DNA of 64,000 nt from Phanerochaete sordida (taxonomy: Eukaryota > Basidiomycota > Agaricomycetes > Polyporales > Phanerochaetaceae), in assembly GCA_019973155.2 (NCBI GenBank), contig BPQB01000096.1, positions 1 through 64,000 of the forward strand, in the 5' to 3' direction. Numbering within the stretch: the first letter of the stretch is position 1; every line of letters begins with the position of its first letter. Positions 57,451-64,000 of the stretch are shown piece by piece. The position numbers and the translations under genes are program-made. A model generated the notes under the pieces. The model was not told the origin of the DNA. It was given only the letters and a program-made list of their open reading frames with translations, and ran no database searches.

Positions 57451-59640
57451 ATGGCCTCTCCTCCTGGCGCGCTCCCTGCCAACCCGAGCGAGCTGCACGC
57501 GTACGCGTTCGCCAATGCGTGTCTGCGCGTGTACACCATCGTCTCGCTGCGCGACCGCCTCCGCCGCGACGCGGAGACCCTGACCGAGGCCTCGCGCGGG
57601 CTCCACTGGGAAATGGTGCGTGCAGCCCCCGCGTGCACCGCGGGACGTGCTCACGCGCCGCAGGCAGCGCTCTTCGACCACCTCTCGACGTGCAAGATGT
57701 TCGGGCCCGTGCCGATCCCGACTGCCGTCGTCCCGATGCTGACACACTACACGAATCTGTACGCGACGAACCCGAACCCGACCGTCGACATCCAGGCCTT
57801 TCCGTTCGAGTACAACGAGTACATGGAGGGCAGAGACCATCAGATACAGGGAAACAAGTGGTGGGATGCGCTCCTTGGTGCGTCTGCTATGCTCTCTGGC
57901 GGTCGCGTGGCTCCTGACTCGCGCACCAGACCCTGCCAGCGTACCACAAGCACCACCATGTTAGGCCTTTTGGACTGAACTCATGCGAAGGCGGCTGATA
58001 TCTTTGTAGCACAGTTTACTCAGCAAGATCCTTCTCACTCTACAGATCAGCAGCAGCCCAACGGCGACGCTCAGCTTCCTCCGCAGCCCACGTCGACAGA
58101 CAACCTCGATGTCCTACCGCCGGCCCCTGACCCCATGCAAAGTCTACAGGAAGAACTCGCACGGCAGCTGACCCAAGTACCGCAGTCAGCGCCCGCGCAA
58201 GATCAATCTCAACTCGCCACACCGCTGAGCACCGCCGCGAACCCACACGCCCCCTACCTCGCCGTCACCCAAACCCCGACCTCCACCACCTCCACCACCA
58301 CACCCCACGCGCCCGCCGCCCCGCCGCCCACAGCCGAACCGCACTTCATCCCCTACCAGCCGCCCCCCGGACAGCAGCCCGCACCAGCCGCACCAGCCGC
58401 ACCCTCCGCGTCGACCGTCGCCGCCGTCGCCGCGGCGCGCAGGCCCGCGATCCTCGCGCCGCCCGTCAAGGCGCCGCGCCAGCGCAAGAAGTCGGTCAAA
58501 ACGAGCGAGTTCGTCGACGAAGACCCGCGCCCGGACGCCGCGTCGGTGTCGCAGGGGCCCGCGGCGCAAGCCCCGGCACCCGTCGCAGGGCAGAGCCAGG
58601 CGCAACCGCCGCAGACGGGCTCTGCAGAGAAGGACGGCACAAGCGAGACCGCGTCGCACGCCCAGAAGAAACGCGCCCCCGAGAACATCAAGCCCGAGGA
58701 CTACACGAAGGAACACGTGAGTCCCCCCCCCCCCTCCGCGGCCCCTCCGCGACCACCGCTGACAGCGCCCCAGGACGGCGCGGCGGCGTGCGGCAGCTGC
58801 AGGACGCACGCGCGCACGTGCCGCACGGCGCGCGACGGCCGCCTCCGGCGCTGCCTCGAGTGCCGCATGCGCCAGGCCAGGTGTGTCTGGCCTGTGCCCG
58901 CGGGTGCCGCGCCAGAGACGAACGGTGCTGCGCCCGTGCCCGCGCCCGTGCCCGTGTCCGCTGGCGATGCGCAGGCGCTACCACAATCCGCACCGCAAAA
59001 CGAACCGCAAAACGAACCAGCGCAGGACCAGCCAGCGCACGCGCCGCAAGACGCGCCACGCGCCTCGCCCGCATGCGCCGCCGCGACCGGCCCCGCCCGC
59101 CTCGTCGCCGAGGTCGTCGTCACGCCGGCACGGCGGCCGAAACGCAAGGCGGCCGAGATCAGCGCGGGGCCCTCAGCCAAACGCAGCACGCGTCTGCGCG
59201 CGCGCGAGGAGGACGCGTCGCCTCTGCCTTCCGGTACGCCCCCCTTCCCCATCCCCCATCCTCTATGAGTGCTGATGTGAAAGGTAGAGGGTGTAGAGGG
59301 TGTAGAACTTGAAGAAGGGGAAGGGGGCTTCGAGGCACGCCTCGCACGCGCACACGGCGAGGGCTACGTGCGCGCGCGCCTCGCGCTGCTCGTCGACATG
59401 GCGCGCACCGCCGAGATGCGCCTCGCGGATGTCCTTGGCCGGGTTGCGCGCCTCGAAGATGCGAATGAGCGCTTGGAGGGGATGGTGAAGGCGCTCGGCG
59501 CTGCCCCGCCCGCGGCGACTGTGGGCACCGGTGCTGCTGGCTCGGGGGCGGGGGCGGAGGGTGTGGGGGAGGGGGAGGTGGGGACGGTGGGGGCGGGTGG
59601 GAAGAGGACGAGGACGAGGAGCAGTCCGCGGAAGAGGTGA
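57451..59640 (+). CDS. Zn2Cys6-like cysteine-cluster protein, putative regulator
   Basis: Six exons (57451-57615, 57664-57877, 57930-57959, 58046-58716, 58774-59233, 59288-59640) give 630 residues with consistent phases. The N-terminal 140 residues form an unnamed domain (ELHAYAFANACLRVYTIV, STCKMFGPVPIP). A Gln/Pro/Ala-rich region and a basic patch (PRQRKKSVKTSEF) follow. The cluster then reads CGSCRTHARTC, ten residues, CLECRMRQARC: C-x2-C-x6-C-x10-C-x2-C-x6-C, the exact spacing of fungal Zn(II)2Cys6 DNA-binding domains. A nuclear-type basic stretch (RRPKRKAAE) and a C-terminal coiled coil (LGRVARLEDANERLEGMVKA) end the protein. Its mid-protein position is unusual for this domain. DNA binding is inferred from spacing only. 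Confidence 0.8.
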
Positions 59641-59857
59641 AGGAGGATGGTTTTGTAGTTTGTTTGGTGTTGGTCGTCGTCAATTGCTTCATTTTCTTGC
59701 TCCCGTCGGTTACTTAGGTTTTGAGAAGGCACTGATATTCCACGACGGTCTGTACATTCTTCACGTAATATTTACTGAAGACAAACGCGGTACAGATCGT
59801 GCACCATGCCCAGCTTTTCCTATAGACGTCTGTTCGACAATTCGAAATCTCGGAAAA
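59641..59857. other. 3' flanks of convergent genes
   Basis: Downstream of the Zn-cluster gene and of the next minus-strand small gene. May include its unplaced last exon. Confidence 0.4.
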
Positions 59858-60122
59858 CCTTGGGCCTTGGGCAGACGGGCAGCGCGCGGAGACACCGTAC
59901 TCGATGCACGGCGGGCTCGAAAACCTAGGTTTCTGCTCAGGGCCACACCGTTAGCGGAGAACAAGTCGGGAAAGCGACGCGACGCACGGCCTTCAAGCAC
60001 TGCGCCGCGAGCTTCCCGCAGTCGACCGCCGCGGCATCGGCGTCGCGCGCGAGCGGCTGCGCGGCGGGGACCGCGAGGGCCGTCGCTGCGAGGAGAAGGG
60101 CGAGGAGGGTGTGCTTGAGCAT
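59858..60122 (-). CDS. Small secreted Cys-module protein, 3' end unresolved
   Basis: Exon 1 is 60122-59988: signal peptide MLKHTLLALLLAATALAVP, then AAQPLARD and VDCGKLAAQC, ending in phase 0. The signal and propeptide ALAVPAAQP are identical to the gene at 62617. Exon 2 begins at 59932 after a 55-base intron and reads FSSPPCIEYG, ARCPSAQ, close to AACPSAD in that gene. I could not place a third exon with good splice sites, so the 3' end given is only the last supported codon region. Function unknown. Confidence 0.6.
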
Positions 60123-60177
60123 TTGACGCGATGTGGTGAGTCTGGTGAATCTGCTTTGGCAAGAGGGCGTGCTGAAG

Positions 60178-60190
60178 CTTATATATTTTG
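60178..60190 (-). promoter_or_regulatory. TATA box
   Basis: AAAATATATAAGC on the minus strand, about 60 bases upstream of the start codon at 60122. Confidence 0.75.
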
Positions 60191-60968
60191 TGAGGAGACG
60201 TGCATTACGATGTACGTCGGGAAGCCCACCGTCGCTCCGTCGCGTCCGGGCGTGCGGATGCAGCAAGCGCGTTCGGGTCCGCTACGCGTCGGGGCGAGGC
60301 TCACGCGCTTTGCTCGTGCCGAGGTGATGATATGACTTGACTGGTCGTCCGTATTTCCTATTAATTCTTCGTTGTAGGATGGCGTTGGTGTTTCAAGAAA
60401 CATCGCATCAGCGCGGACGGTTCCTATAATTCCAAACGCATACCAGCTGCGGTGTCCGTTTCTACATCCGTGTGGGCTGCGTAAGAATCGGGCCTGGGCT
60501 TTCGGCTCCATCAAAGCACGGACCGACTTACAATCGCCTTCCAGGAAGCTGTAGGCCTCGAGCACATCCTTCCTTCCAGGTGTAGGAGCCGAACTCAACC
60601 ACGCGTCTCCAGCATATACGAATGAAGACGAGAGGGGACCCAAAAGGTGAGCGTGTTGCTCTATATCTCTTGATCTGTTTGGGGACTGCGGACACGCTGG
60701 CGGCTGTGCGTGGAGAGATCGAGAGGGCAGTGGCATGCGGTGCAGACAGGGCGCGAAAGTGCTCAGGCTCCGTAGAGTGTCCAAGGAATTTTAAGTTGAG
60801 AAACGCACGGCGACGGAGCTATTCGATACGTTGAACTAGCGGAGGCACCTAGCACGCGCACACCAATATACAGTAGGTTTCCTGACAATAGTTAAGGAAA
60901 TCCCGATTCTGCTTTCATCGCACGTCTCATTATGCCCCGGCAGCGCTGAACGACCCCCAACCTCTTCC
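60191..60968. other. Intergenic region
   Basis: About 780 bases between two minus-strand small secreted genes. No further family member or other gene found. Confidence 0.5.
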
Positions 60969-61304
60969 TCAATCATCTGTCCCTCCGACGCACGCAACGA
61001 GCTAGGACAGACGCAGGTCAGTACACTGGCACGCAAGCCACAGCTAGCGTGCGCAAGACATACGGTGTCGATAGGACAGGTCGTGACCGCGAGGCAGTCC
61101 GAGAAGTCCGCCTGTTCAAGTCGTCAGCGTAAGCACAGTGAAGAGCTCGAGGATGCGTACGGCCGTCGCGCTCGCGACACAGGTGCTGAGGGCCGTCAGG
61201 CAGGTAGCTAGGCAGGGCGGGACTTGGCGTGCGACGTGCTCTGTGGTCGGCGCGCTGAGCGCGATAGCGACGAGCAGAAAGAGAGTAGTGATGCGTGCGA
61301 GCAT
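60969..61304 (-). CDS. Small secreted Cys-module protein
   Basis: Three exons (61304-61161, 61111-61064, 61001-60969) give 74 residues; both introns are in phase 0 with donors gtacgc and gtatgt. Signal peptide MLARITTLFLLVAIALSAP, then QVPPCLATCLTALSTC in exon 1. Exon 2 (48 bases) reads ADFSDCLAVTTCPIDT. Exon 3 is LVACVGGTDD followed by TGA. Same layout as the genes at 54403 and 62205. A weak TATA-like ATACATAAACA lies about 70-80 bases upstream. Too short for most gene finders. Function unknown. Confidence 0.72.
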
Positions 61305-62204
61305 GGTTTCAGATGTTTGGGGATGGTGTGGGGTGCTGAAGAGAGCTCCTGATGGCAGGGGAGGCTCGGATGGTGTTTATGTATTGTTACGCCTACGCTA
61401 AGTGTTCCGAGAACCGCAAGAGGCAGTGTGCGCGTCGTCCCAGTCGTTAATACCCATTTGCCTCTGCAGCGATTTGTCAACAGAGACTGGACCTCCCGTT
61501 TGCCTAGTCTATGAGGGTTGCTTTACCTTCTCTCGGCACAAGAAGGGAAGCATGTACAAAGGGAGCTCGGGCTCCCGTTCGGGCTGCATAACAGCTTCCC
61601 CTCCGAAGGGCGATGATTGCATGCAAGACTTCTCTGCCTCTGATATCCTTCTAACACCACGGTAACGCCACGATATTCTCGTGCGCGTCATACGCCGGAA
61701 ACTCTGCGCGAGGCGTAGCGTGCTATTGCGCGCATATGGACATCATGCATCGTCGTATGAAGAGTGCAGTGCGCGCATGGCCGATCCGCATCGTGTCAAG
61801 CTTCGATTCGGCACATAAGCCATCTTATGATGCGCTCAATGCCCGATGGGCTTACGGTGCTTGCGCAGATTGTATGGTACGAAAGCGAGGAATAGAAGAC
61901 TTATCACTCGTGCGCTTCACAAACTTACGTTACTACTACAGGACGAGAATAGTGAACGAATATGGGAAAGCCGCTCATTTATGTATCAAAAATAGCGGCG
62001 GGTTGGTGCGCCTGTGCTGTGTTGGGGAAGACGATGACCTAAGATGCATAAATCAAGAGCCCGTATGCTCGCAAATCTTCATATTCTCGACGGAAATTCA
62101 AGACGTGCGCGCATCAGAGGCCGTTGTAGAGCTTTATACAGGATGCGCCGCTACGACTCAGGCTACTACGGGCAGAAACATCCTCAAATTCTCTTCAGCA
62201 TCCC
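61305..62204. other. Intergenic region
   Basis: About 900 bases. A plus-strand open frame at 61736-62227 overlaps the last exon of the next gene and has no domain or signal peptide; I do not call it. Confidence 0.5.
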
Positions 62205-62617
62205 TTAGACACCCGGAAGACCCGTGAGACTCGGGAGACCCGGAAGGCCCGAAAGATCGAGGCAGTCAAGAATCGAGGGCAGCTAAAATGCGAGTCTGAG
62301 CACCTAATTTACGGAAAGCCGTATAGACATGGGGAACGCACGTCGGCTGAGGGGCAGGCCGCTTCTAGGCAGCTAGTAAAGACGGTAACCGGGGTGGTGG
62401 TTGTCTATCGAGCAGCATCGTTGAGCACAGATCGCGACCAGGCTAATGCACTCACGCTTACCGTTCCACTAGAGGTGAGATCGAGGCACGCGAGAGCACT
62501 GGTCAAGCAAGACGCGTCGCAGCCGGTAGGAGGAGTTGCCCGTGCTGCGGGCTGCGCAGCCGGCACGGCGAGAGCTGTACCAGCGAGCAGAAGGAAGAGC
62601 GAAGTGCGCATGAGCAT
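62205..62617 (-). CDS. Small secreted Cys-module protein
   Basis: Three exons (62617-62462, 62404-62342, 62282-62205), 98 residues, both introns in phase 0. Signal peptide MLMRTSLFLLLAGTALAVP, then AAQPAARATPPTGC, DASCLTSALAC in exon 1. Exon 2 (63 bases) ends VFTSCLEAACPSAD. Exon 3 reads LPSILDCLDLSGLPGL, with Leu-Pro-Gly repeats to a TAA at 62205-62207. The tail resembles that of the partial gene at the right edge (GCLQSGILSGLG). Function unknown. Confidence 0.75.
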
Positions 62618-63795
62618 AGCAATGAGATGTAACGCTGCGGATAAAAGTGCAACAGCCCGGTGGCGAGAGGTCTGTATATATAGCAGGGGATCAGCGGCAC
62701 ATGGACATCGCTCTACTGTCTTCAGTCGTCGTACCCGCTCTAGCTACCCCGCCGATGCAAGCAGATCTTCTCCAAAAATGTGCGCTCAAATATGTCTTGC
62801 AAGAGCCCATTCTGCTCGACATCGGATAGCTTCCCTGCTGCGATGGTCTTCTAACACCGTCGTAGTGCCACGGAAACGTTGTAAACCGCTGGAAGGATTC
62901 CATCCCGAGTGTCGTCCTATTCTCGGATTCGATCACGTTGAGGCGTGCACATTTCAGTAGCGGGATAACTGTTCCAACGATACTCTGGCGCCACAGACAA
63001 TCACGGTCGGCGCATAGTCCGAATGCGTAGTGAAATATCTGCATGTGACTGATTGCAGCCACTTCGCCTGTTTTTGTTGAAATACTCACCATATCCGCTG
63101 GCCAGAAGTCCCTGTCGCGAGTTGACACGTCTCCGCAGTATACGGTCATGCCGTCACGATGTGGTCGTCAACACGCTGTTTACGACCGCGGACGAGCACC
63201 GTCGCAGCGGAGCTCCTCCACTGACTCCGCGCCCTAACACCTGGTCATGCCACATTTGTATCGGTTTACTAGGTCCGTGGGCTGTCAAAAGCTTGTGGCA
63301 GATGCTAAAAAGTCCCAAGTAAGGAGCCTGTCAGCATGAGTCCGAGGCAATATGCGCGACTATCGCTGGCATGGTTTTTGTACTGGATGTTGGGGCTTAA
63401 TGCGGAGGAGAAAACTCAATCACATGTGCATCCACGGAGGTGTCATCGTTCCAGCCCGTCTGACGATACGGCCATTAGCAAAACACAGTGGCACGTTCAC
63501 GGACTGTGTCAGCGGGGTAGCTGGGAGACGGGCCATAATCAACGATGGAGCACCGATAAAGCTCAGTGCGAAGTGTATCTCGAGCGCGCGCGAGGCATAG
63601 CAGCGGTAGGGAGTAACATATGTCGGTACCCAGGATTATTTTCAAACGCATACAAAATTCAGCCTGTGTAGCCCGTACTACTCCTCGAAATAACCTCGAT
63701 ACAGAAACACTCAGCGCGCGTCGCAGTGTGCACGATTCCCACCAAACTACTGCTGCTGCTCCCGCGAGTGTCCTTAGCCTTCTTCAGAGGTCGCT
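62618..63795. other. Intergenic region with TATA box at its start
   Basis: About 1.2 kb. The TATA box of the gene at 62617 lies at 62673-62683. Small open frames in the remainder show no domain or splice structure. Confidence 0.5.
62673..62683 (-). promoter_or_regulatory. TATA box
   Basis: CTATATATACA on the minus strand, about 56-66 bases upstream of the start codon at 62617. Confidence 0.75.
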
Positions 63796-64000
63796 CTAGA
63801 GACCGGTCAGGGGATCGGTCGGGCCGAGGCCACTAAGGATACCGCTCTGAAGGCATCCGATGACGACACCAGAGCTAGCCTGAAGGGCGCCGTAGTCAGC
63901 ACAGCGCGCATGTAGAGCTACTATATGAAGTGGCACATACACCAGTGGCCGCACAGGTGGCAATGTTGTCGATGCAGCTCGTCGCGGCCTGCGGGTTCTG
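63796..64000 (-). CDS. Small secreted Cys-module protein, partial at window edge
   Basis: Only the last two exons are in the window. Exon 2 (from the edge to 63941) reads ATSCIDNIATCAATG; exon 3 is 63879-63796 (ASSGVVIGCLQSGILSGLG, then a TAG at 63796-63798). The intron (63940-63880) has donor gtatgt, branch-like tgctgac and acceptor ttcag, and lies in phase 0. The exon 2 pattern SC-x6-C and the exon 3 pattern with Leu/Gly/Pro repeats match the gene at 62205. The signal-peptide exon must lie beyond position 64000. Confidence 0.65.
   Translation of the reverse strand, partial: RTRRPRRAASTTLPPVRPLVYVPLHIVALHARCADYGALQASSGVVIGCLQSGILSGLGPTDPLTGL

Noticed and set aside
61736..62227. 163-codon plus-strand frame
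   Set aside because: No signal peptide or domain, and it overlaps the last exon of the better supported minus-strand gene at 62205.
1..64000. CRISPR arrays, bacterial operons, prophage or plasmid features
   Set aside because: None seen; intron-rich eukaryotic genes throughout.

Overview
The window is nuclear DNA of a filamentous basidiomycete, most likely an Agaricomycete of the polypore type. The genes are GC-rich and cut by many GT-AG introns of about 50-60 bases. Local expansions of MYND-finger, F-box and DUF6533 membrane-protein families are typical of that group, as is a polyporopepsin-like aspartic protease. There are no bacterial operons, CRISPR arrays or convincing tRNA genes. Exon structures were worked out by hand from splice consensus, reading phase and comparison between paralogs.

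Layout. 1-3.7 kb: GC-rich sequence with no convincing gene and one MITE-like inverted-repeat element (1329-1538). 3.7-11.1 kb: three tandem DUF6533-type membrane-protein copies on the minus strand (one relic, two apparently intact), with a small ankyrin-repeat gene between the first two. 11.6 kb: a U6 snRNA gene. 12.0-21 kb: housekeeping block with a CPT1/EPT1-type phospholipid synthase, a gene relic, a secreted A1 aspartic protease, a Tra2-like RRM protein and mitochondrial COX6. 21-44.5 kb: a large F-box-like protein, six paralogous MYND zinc-finger proteins, a coiled-coil protein, the SNF1/AMPK alpha kinase and a divergent F-box pair. 45.8-64 kb: a secreted multi-exon protein with a NucA/NucB-like C-terminal domain, a convergent F-box pair, a UDP-glycosyltransferase, a Zn2Cys6-like protein and a dispersed family of small secreted cysteine-containing proteins.

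Main discovery. At least seven loci in the right-hand 18 kb share one design: a signal peptide plus cysteine-bearing exon 1, a short exon 2 of about 48-63 bases with one or two cysteines, and a third exon starting with another cysteine segment. In the members where all three exons can be read, both introns lie in phase 0. One member (45794-48039) carries this module at the N-terminus of a 484-residue protein with a Gly-rich linker and a nuclease-like domain; another (54403-54868) is close to the module alone; four minus-strand members at 59.9-64.0 kb are very small, the last running off the window. Four have clear TATA boxes 55-70 bases upstream of the start codon. I do not recognise this small-protein family.

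How the genes relate. Housekeeping genes (CPT1/EPT1, COX6, SNF1, RRM protein, U6) sit between rapidly duplicating families: putative ubiquitin-ligase adaptors, MYND proteins, membrane proteins and secreted small proteins. The window therefore looks like a conserved chromosome arm with fast-evolving accessory patches rather than a single pathway.
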